From CALKXV01 sp965228905 (GTDB taxonomy: Bacteria > Pseudomonadota > Alphaproteobacteria > Rhodobacterales > Rhodobacteraceae): a DNA stretch of 64,000 nucleotides. The stretch spans positions 248,001 to 312,000 of the forward strand of contig CBDDII010000002.1 of NCBI GenBank assembly GCA_965228905.1, written 5' to 3'. The notes below the pieces were generated by a model. It did not search any database and was not told the DNA's origin. It was given only the letters and a program-made list of their open reading frames with translations. Shown piece by piece: positions 53,184 through 63,358 of the stretch; the first letter of the stretch is position 1, and each line of letters opens with the position of its first letter. A program made the translations under genes and the position numbers.

Positions 53184-54176
53184 ATGTCGGACACACTCGA
53201 ACAGGTCATAGGTCAGGCGCAGCACCGGAACTTGCTTTCGCGAATGGCAAATCTGCAGGTCTTCTGGGTTTTCATCGCGGCCCTTCTGGCCTGCCTCGCG
53301 CTTACTTTCATGACCGATGCCTTCGCGACCGAACGCAACCTTTTCAACGTCGCGCGAAACTTTGCTTTCGTCGCGATCATCGCAATCGGGATGACGACCG
53401 TCATCGCATCGGGGGGAATCGACCTCTCGGTCGGCTCTATCGTCGTGCTTTCGGCCATGACGATTTCGGTCCTGATGGAGGCGGGCAATCCATTCTGGCT
53501 TTCGGCGCTGCTTGCCCTTGGGGTTGCCCTGTTTGTCGGCGCGATCAATGGCGTGCTGATTGCCTATGCGGGTATGCCGGCCTTCGTGGTGACGCTTGGC
53601 ATGTTATCCGCGGCGCGGTCGGCTGCGATGGTACTATCGAACAACAAGATGATTTGGGAGTTCGGACCGGATCACGACCTCCTGCTCTGGATCGGCGGCG
53701 GCTCGACCTTCGGATTGCCACACCCGCTTTACGCCCTGATCGTGCTGACGCTGGTGATGAGCTTCGTCTATCGTTGGAGCCGCTGGGGACAATATGTCTT
53801 TGCAATTGGCTCGAACGAGGAGGCCGCGACGCTGACCGGCATTCCGGTCAAGCGGATCAAGGTCACGATCTACATGTTCTCGGCCTTTACCGCCGGCATC
53901 GCGGGCATCCTGATGGCCGGTTGGCTGGGCTCGGTCACGACCAACCTCGGCACCGCGATGGAACTGACCGTCATCGCAGCGGCCGTCATCGGCGGGGCGA
54001 ACCTGAACGGGGGCGAAGGCACAGCACTTGGCGCCGTCGTCGGCGCGCTGCTGATAGAGGTCATAAGGAACTCTCTGATATTGCTCGGCATCTCGACTTT
54101 CTGGCAGGGAATGTTTATTGGGACATTCATCATCGTCGCGGTCTCGTTTGACCGCATAAGGCACGCCAGAACCTGA
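53184..54176 (+). CDS. simple-sugar ABC transporter permease (RbsC type), system 2
   Basis: A 330-residue membrane protein with about 9-10 helices. The signatures GGIDLSVGSIVVLS (residues about 77-90) and AAAVIGGANLNGGEGTALGA (about 262-281) are those of BPD_transp_2 permeases. It starts 11 bases after the ATPase gene. Partner of that ATPase and probably of the binding protein at 50226-51221. Confidence 0.92.
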   Translation: MSDTLEQVIGQAQHRNLLSRMANLQVFWVFIAALLACLALTFMTDAFATERNLFNVARNFAFVAIIAIGMTTVIASGGIDLSVGSIVVLSAMTISVLMEAGNPFWLSALLALGVALFVGAINGVLIAYAGMPAFVVTLGMLSAARSAAMVLSNNKMIWEFGPDHDLLLWIGGGSTFGLPHPLYALIVLTLVMSFVYRWSRWGQYVFAIGSNEEAATLTGIPVKRIKVTIYMFSAFTAGIAGILMAGWLGSVTTNLGTAMELTVIAAAVIGGANLNGGEGTALGAVVGALLIEVIRNSLILLGISTFWQGMFIGTFIIVAVSFDRIRHART

Positions 54177-54192
54177 GGAATTTACCGAGTTA

Positions 54193-55245
54193 ATGAATAC
54201 ATCTGACCGTCAGGAAGGAAAACGAGCCTTGAAACCGACGATGATGGACGTGGCGGCGCGGGCAGGGGTCTCGCAGGCGACGGTCTCGTTGGTGCTGAAC
54301 GGCAGCGCGGGGGCAAGGCTGACGGACGCCACCAAAAAGCGCGTGCGGGACGTCGCGGAAGAGCTCGGCTACAAACTTGCCCGTCGTGGTCAGAAGAAAT
54401 CGCCGTCGGCGGAAAAGCTGATCGTGTTCCTTGCCGACGAAGTTGCGACCGACCCCTGGACGCCTCTGATCTTCGAGGGCGCTCGATCGAAAGCGCTGGA
54501 ATTCGGCGTGACGATGACGATGGCCGTCGCGCGCGGCGGGAAAGACCTTGAAAGCCAGATACTCGAACAGGTATCGCACAAGCCGCACCTTGGCCTGATC
54601 TATGCAACGATGCTGACCCGCCTTGTCCAGCCACCCAAGGCTTTTTATGAAACGCCGTCCGTCCTTGTGAACTGCTACGACAAGCGCAGGCAGCTCCCGT
54701 CGATCCTGCCGGGCGAGCTTCTGGGTGGCAGGACGGCGACCGAGCACCTTGTCCGCACCGGGTGCAACCGGATCGCGCTTATCAACGGTCAGGAAGGGAT
54801 AGACGCCTCGCGGGATCGCTTGCGCGGATATCGACAGGTTCTGGCCAGCGCCGACATTCATTACGATCCCGACCTTATCTATCCCGGCAACTGGGAACCC
54901 TCGGCGGGGTACGAAGGCACCATGAAGCTGATGTCGTTGGAAAACCCGCCGGATGGTATCTTCTGCGCGAACGACATGATGGCACTTGGCTGCTACGACG
55001 CGCTCAAGGAATTGGGCCTGCGCATTCCCGAAGACGTCGCGGTGGTCGGCTTTGACGATCGTGAAATTGCACAGTTCATGCGCCCGCCGCTGACGACACT
55101 GGTCCTCCCGCATTACGAAATGGGGGCCCTGGCGGCAGAAATGCTGCTTGATGTTGCCGGTGGTCTTAGCGTTGGCCTCGATCAGATCAAGGTCGAATGC
55201 CCCCTTGTCGTACGCAGCTCTACCGGTTCGATTTCGCCGAGTTGA
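54193..55245 (+). CDS. LacI-family transcriptional regulator
   Basis: A 350-residue regulator. The N-terminal HTH reads MMDVAARAGVSQATVSLVLN, with hinge-helix region AEELGYKLARRG, then a Peripla_BP_3-like ligand-binding domain ending in GFDDREIAQFMRPPLTTLVL. It lies 16 bases after the permease in the same operon, so it is autoregulated if its sites are those at 52287-52316 and 50151-50170. The inducer is presumably the imported sugar. Its stop abuts an IS6 remnant in the same frame, yet the ending looks normal. Confidence 0.93.
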   Translation: MNTSDRQEGKRALKPTMMDVAARAGVSQATVSLVLNGSAGARLTDATKKRVRDVAEELGYKLARRGQKKSPSAEKLIVFLADEVATDPWTPLIFEGARSKALEFGVTMTMAVARGGKDLESQILEQVSHKPHLGLIYATMLTRLVQPPKAFYETPSVLVNCYDKRRQLPSILPGELLGGRTATEHLVRTGCNRIALINGQEGIDASRDRLRGYRQVLASADIHYDPDLIYPGNWEPSAGYEGTMKLMSLENPPDGIFCANDMMALGCYDALKELGLRIPEDVAVVGFDDREIAQFMRPPLTTLVLPHYEMGALAAEMLLDVAGGLSVGLDQIKVECPLVVRSSTGSISPS

Positions 55246-55248
55246 TCC

Positions 55249-55665
55249 GGCGATGCCAACGGGGATGTACTTGATATCCTGGTTCAGCCCCTTCGTAACA
55301 AGGCGGCGGCGCCGCGTTTCTTTCGCAAATTGTTCAAGATCTGGGGTCAGCCGCGTGTGATCATATCGGACAAACTGCGTTCCTACGGTGCTGCGAAGGC
55401 GGACTTGGCACCGGGGATTGAGCATCGCCAACACAAGGGATTGAACAATCGCGCCGAGGCTTCGCACCGGCACACGAGGCGGCGAGAGAAGAACTTGGGC
55501 CGCTTCAAGTCGCTTGGTCACGCGCTGCAGTTCTTGTCGGTTCACGATCAAACCGCAACCCTATTCCGTCCAAAACGCCACCGTCTTTCAGCCCGTTCCT
55601 ATCGCCAGGCACGAACCGATGCGTTCGATCTTTGGACCGAACATTCAAACGAGCTGGTCGCGTGA
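55249..55665 (+). pseudogene. IS6-family transposase, 3' remnant
   Basis: The frame directly after the LacI stop reads DANGDVLDILVQPLRNKAAA, then PRVIISDKLRSYGAA and LNNRAEASHRHTRRREK, which are the second Asp and the catalytic Glu (NRAE) blocks of IS6/IS26-type transposases, ending at TGA 55665. The first 90 or so residues, with the HTH and first Asp, are missing. Dead element. Confidence 0.88.
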
Positions 55666-56471
55666 AATCAGTACGAGGCTCCTTTCCCGCGGTTCGTCAA
55701 AATAACCTGACAATGCCCGTGGTGGAGTTTATCGACGTGATCTCAAAGCGGTCCTTGCGCGGTGTCCGGTCGGTCGTGGATGACATGCTGCCGACACAAC
55801 TTGCGGTGTCGGGCGTCAACCACATCTTCAAGCTGGGCGCGCAGAATTACGAAACGGCGAAACGCCTTTACCCGCCTATGCACCGGCCGAAGCCAGGCTT
55901 TGCGGCTCGAGCAGGCGGCTTGGGCCTCTGAGATTGCTTGTCTGGACGGAGACAATGCTCGGCTTAGCTCCGCGATCGAAGCTTGCGATCGCTGTATCGC
56001 TGCTCGGACGGCGTGCGTGGTCGTGGCGCTCCCGTGACGAACCTGTCCCATAATGCTTCCTTCAATTCCAACGAAAGGATCACACCATCAAACCGTGGGA
56101 TCAAACGCCTAGTCTGCCTCCACCGCCACATAAATGACAGTGTGTTGATTCCGTTCCATAATTCTATCCTGATGCTCTGCCGTGTTTCCGTACTGAGTGA
56201 TTCAGGCAGTTCTCATGGTCCGGTTTCTCTTCTCGCCGAGGACTATGGCGATCACTTAGTAGATTTCAATTCGTCTCTTGCAATCGCCGCCGTAAGCACG
56301 TTGGAGGACGCGGAAGTTTCCAATGACGGGACGTCAGCTCTTTTGGTTTTTGGCTCATGAACGGTAAAGTGCCGTCAATATTCGGGAACGAACTCGGAAT
56401 GCCCCGCCGCAGCCTACCCGTGACACTTGTCAGTCTGAAAGTGTTCGGGCTCTATGCAAAGGATCAAAATC
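55666..56471. other. decayed DNA between the LacI operon and the efflux genes
   Basis: No working gene found. It holds the IS481-type remnant below. A plus-strand frame 55983-56360 has a moderately protein-like 3' part but no ribosome site. The promoter of the RND operon should lie near its right end. Confidence 0.4.
55952..56051 (-). pseudogene. IS481-family transposase, 5' remnant
   Basis: From ATG 56051 the minus strand reads MGQVRHGSATTTHAVRAAIQ and RSQASIAELSRAL, the almost invariant opening of IS481-type transposases, and then loses the match near residue 33, before the usual GINPKTVAKWRKR. Confidence 0.75.
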
Positions 56472-57608
56472 ATGGCCGATGACCAACACCGGGCGAGCGA
56501 ACCGGAGCGTCTTGAGTTCGAAGCCGACAAGGGGGCTTCTCGTTCTGTCTGGGGTGCCGCGTTTCTGACAGCGGCGCTGGTTGCGTGGATGGGCAGCGGA
56601 TTCGTGTTCCCTTCCGAAGAAGAAGAGACCGTTGCCGAGAAGTCGGAGCCGTTGCCGGTTGCCGTGGCCGTCACCCTCTCGAAAGCCAAGCCCGTCACAC
56701 AGTTCTTTCAGGCCGAAGGGCAGGCGCTTCCGGACAGGGATACCGCGATCCGTTCGGAAACATCCGGGCAGATTGCCGAAGTCTTCGTGAGAAAAGGCGA
56801 AGATGTCGAGGCGGGGGCAACGATCGCGCGATTCGAGACAAAGGAGCGGGAGGCCGAACTGGAACGTGCCCGCGCCGAACTGGAGCGTGCGCAGCGCGAT
56901 TTCGACAATGCCAGCGCGTTGCGAGACCGCGGTGTGGCCACGACCGACCGCGTGGCACAGACCGAGGCTTCGCTTGCATCGGCCCGGGCGCAGGTCACTT
57001 CCGCCGAGGAGGCGTTGAACAACACGCTTATCACCGCGCCTTTCGCGGGGCGGGTCGAAACGCTGAGCCTTGACAGCGGAGAGTTCATTCAGGCGGGCAG
57101 CGATGTCGGGCGCATCGTTGACAATTCGCCGCTGACGGTGGCCATCCAGGTGCCGCAACAGGCACTGAGGCAGCTTCAGAACGGACAGCCCGCGCGCGTG
57201 CTGTTCATCACCGGCGAAGAACGCGCCGGATCCGTGACCTTTGTCGGAACCTCGGCTGCGCAGGATACGCGCACTTTCCTTGCCGAGATCGACGTTCCGA
57301 ACAAGGACGGTGTGATCCCCGCAGGCATTTCGGCCGAGATCCGGATACCCGTGGGGCAGGTCGAAGCGCATTTTCTGTCACCTGCGAGCGTGTCGCTCAG
57401 CGAGGAGGGCGCGCTTGGTGTGAAGGTGGTGGATGAGGAAAGTGTCGTCCGATTCTACCCGGTCGAAGTCGTGCGCGCACAGATCGAGGGTATCTGGGTC
57501 ACGGGGCTGCCAGAGGCCGTGCAGATCATCACCGTGGGGCAGGGGTATGTCAGCGACGGCGAATCTGTCCGCGCGCAGCCCGACCCGGCATCCGGGGGCG
57601 CCAACTGA
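56472..57608 (+). CDS. RND efflux periplasmic adaptor (membrane fusion protein)
   Basis: A 378-residue HlyD/AcrA-type adaptor. An N-terminal membrane anchor (about 25-46, WGAAFLTAALVAWMGSGFVF) precedes a lipoyl-like half (QGQALPDRD, TSGQIAEVFVRKGEDVEAGA), a coiled-coil hairpin rich in Ala/Glu/Arg, then the matching lipoyl strand ITAPFAGRVETL and beta-barrel. ATG 56472 follows AAGGATCAAAATC; an ATG at 56454 adds 6 residues. It links the RND pump to an outer-membrane channel. The stop overlaps the pump start (TGATG). Confidence 0.92.
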   Translation: MADDQHRASEPERLEFEADKGASRSVWGAAFLTAALVAWMGSGFVFPSEEEETVAEKSEPLPVAVAVTLSKAKPVTQFFQAEGQALPDRDTAIRSETSGQIAEVFVRKGEDVEAGATIARFETKEREAELERARAELERAQRDFDNASALRDRGVATTDRVAQTEASLASARAQVTSAEEALNNTLITAPFAGRVETLSLDSGEFIQAGSDVGRIVDNSPLTVAIQVPQQALRQLQNGQPARVLFITGEERAGSVTFVGTSAAQDTRTFLAEIDVPNKDGVIPAGISAEIRIPVGQVEAHFLSPASVSLSEEGALGVKVVDEESVVRFYPVEVVRAQIEGIWVTGLPEAVQIITVGQGYVSDGESVRAQPDPASGGAN

Positions 57609-60600
57609 TGAACACAGTAATTGACGCCGCTTTTTCGCGCAGCCGCGTTGTGGTTCTTCTGTTGCTGATGATCCTGACGGTGGGTGTTCTGGCCTATACC
57701 TCGATCCCCAAGGAATCCGACCCGGAAGTGCCGTTGCCGTTCGTTTATGTCTCGGCGAGTGTGGACGGGATCAGCCCCACGGACGCCGAGCGCCTGCTGG
57801 TCGAGCCTCTGGAAGCCGAGTTCGCCGCGATCTCCGGGCTGGACAAGATGGAAAGCCACGCCGCCGAAGGGTTTGCCAGCGTACAGTTGGAGTTTCAGGC
57901 CGGGGGCGACATTGACGAGGCGCTGGACAAGGTGCGCGAGGCGGCGGACCGTGCCGAAAGCGAGCTTCCCGACGATGCAAGCGAGATCACGATCACCGAG
58001 ATCAACACCGCGCTCTTTCCCATTGTCACGGTCATCCTGTCCGGGCCGGTGCCCGAGCGAGCCCTGAACCGGATTGCCGACGAAGTTCAGGAAGGGATCG
58101 AAGCGCTTCCCGGTGTTCTGGAAGTCGATGTCGGCGGCAAGCGCGACGAGTTTCTCGAAGTGCTGATCGACCCGACGGTGTTCCAGACCTACAACCTTTC
58201 GTTCGAGGAGGTCATCGGACAAATCCAGCGCAACAACATGCTGATCGCGGCGGGCGCGATCGAGAACGGTTCGGGCCGTGTCGTGCTGAAGGTGCCGGGT
58301 CTGATCGAGGATCTGGACGATGTGATGACCATGCCCATCAAGGTGCGCGACGGAACGGTGGTGACCTTCAGCGATGTGGCCATCATCCGGCGTGCCTTCG
58401 ATGACCCGACCAGCTTTGCGCGAATCAACGGCCAGCCTGCATTGGCGCTTGAGGTCAAGAAACGCTCGGGCGCCAATATCATCGAAACCGTCGATGATGT
58501 GAAAGACCGTCTGGCCGTGTTGAGCGCGGATTGGCCGGACACGGTGGAGGTCACGTTTCTTCAGGACCAGTCCGAAGATGTGAAGACCTTTTTGTCCGAC
58601 CTTGAAGCGAACGTCATCACGGCTGTCATTCTTGTCATGATCGTGATCATTTTTGCCCTCGGCACCCGGTCGGCCATCCTGGTGGGGCTTGCCATCCCCG
58701 GTGCATTCCTGGCGGGCGTTACCGCGATCTGGGTGCTGGGCTACACGATGAATATCGTGGTTCTTTTTTCACTGATCCTTGTCGTCGGTATGTTGGTGGA
58801 CGGCGCTATCGTCACGACGGAACTGGCTGACCGACGATTGCAGGAAGGGTCCACGGCCAAAGAGGCCTATTCCTATGCCGCGAAAAGGATGGCCTGGCCG
58901 ATCATCGCGTCAACGGCCACGACGTTGAGCGTGTTTTTCCCGCTTTTGTTCTGGTCGGGCATCATCGGCGAGTTCATGAAGTACCTTCCGATCACTGTGC
59001 TTCTCACGCTTTTTGCGTCGCTCTTCATGGCGCTTATCTTCATTCCCGTCATTGGCGGCGTGATCGGCAAGCGCCAGCCGCAATCGGCACAGGCAAAGGC
59101 CGCGTTGCATGCGGCCGAGATAGGCGATCCGCGCCAGATGAGGGGATTGACCGGCGCTTATGTGCGGGTGCTGGAATGGGCCATTCTGCGTCCGGGTACG
59201 ACGGTTCTTCTTGCTGTTGCGCTGCTTCTGGGCGCGTTCGGTCTTTATGGCCAACTGGGCAAGGGCGTGACGTTCTTCCCCTCGGTCGAGCCTGAATTCA
59301 TGCAGGTTCAGGTGCGCGCGCGCGACAATGTGTCGATCCACGAACGCGACCGGTTGGTGCGTCTTGTCGAGAACAGGGTGCTTGGCTACGACGAGGTAGA
59401 AAGCGTTTATGCCCGCTCGGTCATGAACGCGGGGCAGGGCGACGAAGAAACCATCGGCACCCTGCAACTTGACCTGATCGACTGGGACAAACGGCGCACC
59501 GCCGCTGAAATCGGCGAGGAAATTCGTGCTGACGTCGCGGACCTCGCCGGGATCGACGTACAGGTTCAGACCGAGAGCGGTGGGCCGAACGAAGGAAAGC
59601 CGATCAATCTGCAACTGCGCGGGCGCGATCCGGACAAGCAGGCTGAAGCTGTCGAAGCCGTTCGGGGCGCAATGGCAGAGATCGGCGGTTTCACCGACAT
59701 TACCGACACGAGGCCTTTGCCGGGGGTGGAACTGTCCATCAATGTGAACCGTGTCGAAGCGGCCCGGTTCGGTGCCGATGTGAGCCTTCTGGGACAGGCT
59801 GTGCAGCTTTTGACGCAGGGCATAAACATAGGCAGTTACCGTCCCGACGACATCGACGGCACGCTCGACATACGCATTCGCTTTCCCTATCAGGAACGGT
59901 CTTTGGCAGAGCTTGGCAACCTGCGTGTACCGACGTCGACCGGGCTGGTTCCGATTGCGAACTTCGTCAGTTTTTCACCATCCGAGCGCGTCGGCACCAT
60001 CCGCCGGATCGACGAAGAGCGGGTCGTCACGCTTGAATCGAATGTCGCGCCTGGTGTGCTTGTGGCAGATCAGGTTACAGCCCTGACATCGGCACTCGAA
60101 AGAAACCTGTTGCCTGACGGCTTTACCTATTCCTTTGGCGGCGAGGCGGAGGATCAGCAAGAAGCCATGGTCTTTCTGATCGGTGCCTTCATCTCGGCGA
60201 TACTGCTGATGTTCATGATCCTGCTTCTTCAGTTCAACAGTTTCTTCCAGGCCTTCGTCGTGATGAGCGCGATCGTGTTCTCGGTGGCGGGGGTGTTGAT
60301 CGGTCTTATGGTCACGGGGCGTCCATTCGGCATCGTCATGGGCGGTATCGGCGTTATCGCGCTGGCGGGTATCGTCGTGAACAACAACATCGTTCTGATC
60401 GACACGTTCAACGAGTTGAAATCGGCAGGCCGGTCTCCGCTTGAGGCCGCGCTCAGAACAGGTGCTCAGCGTCTGAGGCCGGTTCTTCTGACCTCGATCA
60501 CAACCGCCCTCGGGTTGATGCCGATGGTGATCGGGTTGAACGTCAACTTCTTTACCCGAGATATTGTCTACGGCGCACCTTCCAGCCAATGGTGGACCGA

Positions 60601-60736
60601 GCTTTCCAGCGCCATTGCGGGCGGGTTGGTGATCGCGACGGTGCTGACCTTGATCGTCACGCCCGCCATGCTGATGCTTGGTGAGCGTCGCGACAGAAGG
60701 GCCGCGTCCAGCAATTTGAAACCGGCAGGTGCTTGA
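57608..60736 (+). CDS. RND-family efflux pump permease
   Basis: A 1042-residue inner-membrane transporter of the AcrB/MexB superfamily. TM1 is near residues 13-32, then a large periplasmic loop, a block of helices from about 340 with LVVGMLVDGAIVTTELADRR (the TM4 Asp relay) and a second half with GGIGVIALAGIVVNNNIVLI. About 12 helices and two large loops, as expected. It exports drugs, lipids or metabolites using the proton gradient. No outer-membrane TolC-type gene is adjacent, so it must recruit one coded elsewhere. Confidence 0.94.
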   Translation: MNTVIDAAFSRSRVVVLLLLMILTVGVLAYTSIPKESDPEVPLPFVYVSASVDGISPTDAERLLVEPLEAEFAAISGLDKMESHAAEGFASVQLEFQAGGDIDEALDKVREAADRAESELPDDASEITITEINTALFPIVTVILSGPVPERALNRIADEVQEGIEALPGVLEVDVGGKRDEFLEVLIDPTVFQTYNLSFEEVIGQIQRNNMLIAAGAIENGSGRVVLKVPGLIEDLDDVMTMPIKVRDGTVVTFSDVAIIRRAFDDPTSFARINGQPALALEVKKRSGANIIETVDDVKDRLAVLSADWPDTVEVTFLQDQSEDVKTFLSDLEANVITAVILVMIVIIFALGTRSAILVGLAIPGAFLAGVTAIWVLGYTMNIVVLFSLILVVGMLVDGAIVTTELADRRLQEGSTAKEAYSYAAKRMAWPIIASTATTLSVFFPLLFWSGIIGEFMKYLPITVLLTLFASLFMALIFIPVIGGVIGKRQPQSAQAKAALHAAEIGDPRQMRGLTGAYVRVLEWAILRPGTTVLLAVALLLGAFGLYGQLGKGVTFFPSVEPEFMQVQVRARDNVSIHERDRLVRLVENRVLGYDEVESVYARSVMNAGQGDEETIGTLQLDLIDWDKRRTAAEIGEEIRADVADLAGIDVQVQTESGGPNEGKPINLQLRGRDPDKQAEAVEAVRGAMAEIGGFTDITDTRPLPGVELSINVNRVEAARFGADVSLLGQAVQLLTQGINIGSYRPDDIDGTLDIRIRFPYQERSLAELGNLRVPTSTGLVPIANFVSFSPSERVGTIRRIDEERVVTLESNVAPGVLVADQVTALTSALERNLLPDGFTYSFGGEAEDQQEAMVFLIGAFISAILLMFMILLLQFNSFFQAFVVMSAIVFSVAGVLIGLMVTGRPFGIVMGGIGVIALAGIVVNNNIVLIDTFNELKSAGRSPLEAALRTGAQRLRPVLLTSITTALGLMPMVIGLNVNFFTRDIVYGAPSSQWWTELSSAIAGGLVIATVLTLIVTPAMLMLGERRDRRAASSNLKPAGA

Positions 60737-60780
60737 GGCGTTCTGGCGGGTGCCGTCCACTTGACCCGTCGCCGCGTGGA

Positions 60781-62004
60781 TCAGCTACGCGTGATTTCGA
60801 CCGGGACGCTCAGCGGTCCGTATTCTGGCCAGGTGGTCATCGTCACAGGACCGGTGATCCTGAACCGTTCGACGTTGCGCACGAAGAGCTCAAGTGCGGC
60901 GGTTATCATGACGATGGCGATGCCGCGCCCGGCGCACATGTGTGGCCCGCGACCGAAGGCCAGGTGGGGCGGTTCGTCGTGGCGGTCGAGGCGGAATTCC
61001 TCGGGATCGCGGAACACCTCGGGATCGCGATTGGCAGCGGTGAAGGCCAGAGCAATGGGTTCATCCTGTCGGATGGTGCGCCCGCAGACGGTGACCTCGT
61101 TCACCGGTGTTCGGGCGAAGCCGCGATAGGGCGTGTAGAGCCGCAACAACTCATCCACGGCGGCCGGAATCTTGTCGGGTTGATCGCGGAGCAGGGCCAG
61201 GTGTTCGGGGTGGCGTTCCAGGTGCAGGACCATCGAGCCGATGAAGGTCGTCGGTGCGATAATACCCACGACCAGAAGCTGGCGCACGGTTCCGAGCACG
61301 CCGTCATCCGGCAGGGGCGCGCCATCGTGGCGCATGGCAAGCATCGCGCTGACGGGATCGACACCGGGGTCGCGCGGGCTGGTCTTGCGGTCGGCAATCA
61401 ACCGGGCGGCGGCTTCGTACAGCACAAGCGAGTTTTTCTGGATCAGCCCTGCGTCCATGGTTTCGAGAGCGCGGGTGAAATCGTTCCCGATGCTGCGAAT
61501 GGTGTCTGCGTCTTCTTCGGGGATGCCGAAGAATTCGGCCAGCACCATCGCGGGAAGGGGGTAGCCGAAATCGCGGCAGGCATCGAAGTGGCCCTTGGCC
61601 AGCAAGGGTTGGAAAATCTCGTTGGCCATTTCCCGGACCTTAATGTTCCAGAACTCCATGCGTTCGCGTCGGAACAAGGGCGTCAGGGCGCGGCGGTAGG
61701 GCGTGTGCTCGGGCGGGTCGAGATGCAGGGGCGGTCGGCGCCCGGTGGTGGCGACGCGCGGAACGACGTTCTGGACGGCCGTGGTGTATTCGGAGGGCGT
61801 CGAGATGGCATGTTCCACGTCGTGGTACCGGGTGAACAGCCAGAAACCGCCAAGGTCGTTGGAATGAGCCACCGGGCAACGCGACCTGAGATCGCCGAAC
61901 AGTGCATGGACCGCGTCGAAGTCGTCGACCGTGGCGTCGAAGTCGTGATCCTTGGAAAAACTCTCGGTGTTACGGGGCTGGGGGCGGATGTCTTGCGGGC
62001 GCAT
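60781..62004 (-). CDS. cytochrome P450
   Basis: A 407-residue soluble P450. The heme loop FGRGPHMCAGRGIA puts the proximal ligand at Cys357. The I-helix has LLVVGIIAPTTFIG and the ExxR motif is in DELLRLY. Length and the substrate-recognition pattern fit bacterial class I P450s, which need a ferredoxin and reductase; none is coded here. It is last in the CapA - MmgE/PrpD - P450 operon, 10 bases after the MmgE/PrpD stop. Substrate unknown. Confidence 0.94.
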   Translation of the reverse strand: MRPQDIRPQPRNTESFSKDHDFDATVDDFDAVHALFGDLRSRCPVAHSNDLGGFWLFTRYHDVEHAISTPSEYTTAVQNVVPRVATTGRRPPLHLDPPEHTPYRRALTPLFRRERMEFWNIKVREMANEIFQPLLAKGHFDACRDFGYPLPAMVLAEFFGIPEEDADTIRSIGNDFTRALETMDAGLIQKNSLVLYEAAARLIADRKTSPRDPGVDPVSAMLAMRHDGAPLPDDGVLGTVRQLLVVGIIAPTTFIGSMVLHLERHPEHLALLRDQPDKIPAAVDELLRLYTPYRGFARTPVNEVTVCGRTIRQDEPIALAFTAANRDPEVFRDPEEFRLDRHDEPPHLAFGRGPHMCAGRGIAIVMITAALELFVRNVERFRITGPVTMTTWPEYGPLSVPVEITRS

Positions 62005-62014
62005 GGTGGTTCCT

Positions 62015-63358
62015 TCACTTGCCGTCGCGGTTGGCGAGGCTGGTCATAAGGTGCGGGATGGGCTGCGATGGATCGGCGGTTTCCAGAGACAAGAGCGTGT
62101 CGATTGCATCCGACGGACCAAGGCAATCGCGCAGCTTGTCGGTGATTTCGTCGAAACTCGAGGTCGCCGCGAGAAGGGTAGGCGGTTCCGGCAGGACGTG
62201 ATCCGACCGGCTGCCGTCTTTGAAAGTCAGTAGGGCCGTTTTTTCCGCACCTGCTGTGCAACTTTCAAGGGTGACGGTACTGGCCAGGGCCAGTGTCGCA
62301 GTGTCGCGCCGGGCGTCGTCGTTGAATGCGTCGAGGCCGGGGGGGCCGTGAAGCATCGTGTGGGCAAAGCAATAGGGAATGGAGAATTTCGCCGCGATGG
62401 CGGTGCCGGGGCGGATACGGTCTGTGCGCGGTTCGAAGAGCATGTCGTCGGGTGGGTTGAGCGTGAAGGCGATGCCCGCCAGTTCTTCCGGGGCGGTGCC
62501 AGCATCGCGCAACTCAAGGGCAAGCGCGATGGCGGGGTGGGTGCCTCGGCAACAGGGCCAGGTCTTGAGCGAGAGGTCCGGGGTGTGGAAGTTTTCGCCG
62601 AAGTCATTGAAAGGTTCCGGTGCGGGCGGCGCTCCGGTCAGCAGGGGCACAAGTCCGCCGTTTTCCGCCAGGGGATCGGGCGTTCCGGTCACGCCGCCCT
62701 TTGCGAGTAGGACGGCCTCGCAAGCTGCACGGGCGGCAAAGCCATCCCGCACCGCCCGCAGGTCGGAGGCCGGGGCACGTTTCAAGGCATCGGTCAGGGC
62801 GAGTTGCACCAGCGTCAGGGACAGCGCGGCGACCGTTTTTTCTGGCGAGAGGCCAAGAAGGCGCGCGCCAGCCAATGCCGCACCAAAACTTCCGATCATG
62901 GGCGGGTGGTACCAGCCGCGCGATGCCGGATCGGTGGTCAGCGAAAGGCCGATGCGGCAGGCGAAATCCGCCCCCAATGTCATCGCAATCAGGACGTCGC
63001 CGAGCGACTTCTTTTTGGCTTCCGCCAGCGCAAGAACCACCGGGATGATTGCGGCATTCACATGCAGGCCCGCTGCATCGAACGTGTCTTCGAAATCGAG
63101 CGCGTGGGAGAGTGCGCCGTTGGCCAGAGCCGCCGCCGGGGCCGGTGCGCTGCCGCCAGCAAGGAGGGTCGCCGGACCAGGGCCATAGCTGCGGGCCTGC
63201 GCGGCAAAGGGTTGAACCGCCGGTTCGTGTCGGACAGCACCCAACATGACCGCCAGCCCATCCGCGAGGCAAAGCCGCGCGGTGTGTTGCACGACGGGCG
63301 GCAGGTGGTCCCACTCCAGCGACAGCGCCTTCTGGGCGATATCAAGGGTCAGGCTCAT
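62015..63358 (-). CDS. MmgE/PrpD family protein
   Basis: A 447-residue protein of the 2-methylcitrate dehydratase / cis-aconitate decarboxylase family. Typical segments are ALANGALSHALDFEDTFDAA, HPPMIGSFGAALAGARLLGL and WPCCRGTHPAIALALELRD. Members dehydrate, decarboxylate or isomerise small carboxylic acids, and the substrate cannot be told from sequence. ATG 63358 overlaps the CapA-like stop by 4 bases. Confidence 0.92.
   Translation of the reverse strand: MSLTLDIAQKALSLEWDHLPPVVQHTARLCLADGLAVMLGAVRHEPAVQPFAAQARSYGPGPATLLAGGSAPAPAAALANGALSHALDFEDTFDAAGLHVNAAIIPVVLALAEAKKKSLGDVLIAMTLGADFACRIGLSLTTDPASRGWYHPPMIGSFGAALAGARLLGLSPEKTVAALSLTLVQLALTDALKRAPASDLRAVRDGFAARAACEAVLLAKGGVTGTPDPLAENGGLVPLLTGAPPAPEPFNDFGENFHTPDLSLKTWPCCRGTHPAIALALELRDAGTAPEELAGIAFTLNPPDDMLFEPRTDRIRPGTAIAAKFSIPYCFAHTMLHGPPGLDAFNDDARRDTATLALASTVTLESCTAGAEKTALLTFKDGSRSDHVLPEPPTLLAATSSFDEITDKLRDCLGPSDAIDTLLSLETADPSQPIPHLMTSLANRDGK

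Noticed and set aside
60733..62049. 438-codon plus-strand frame opposite the P450
   Set aside because: The P450 heme loop and ExxR motif on the minus strand are decisive.
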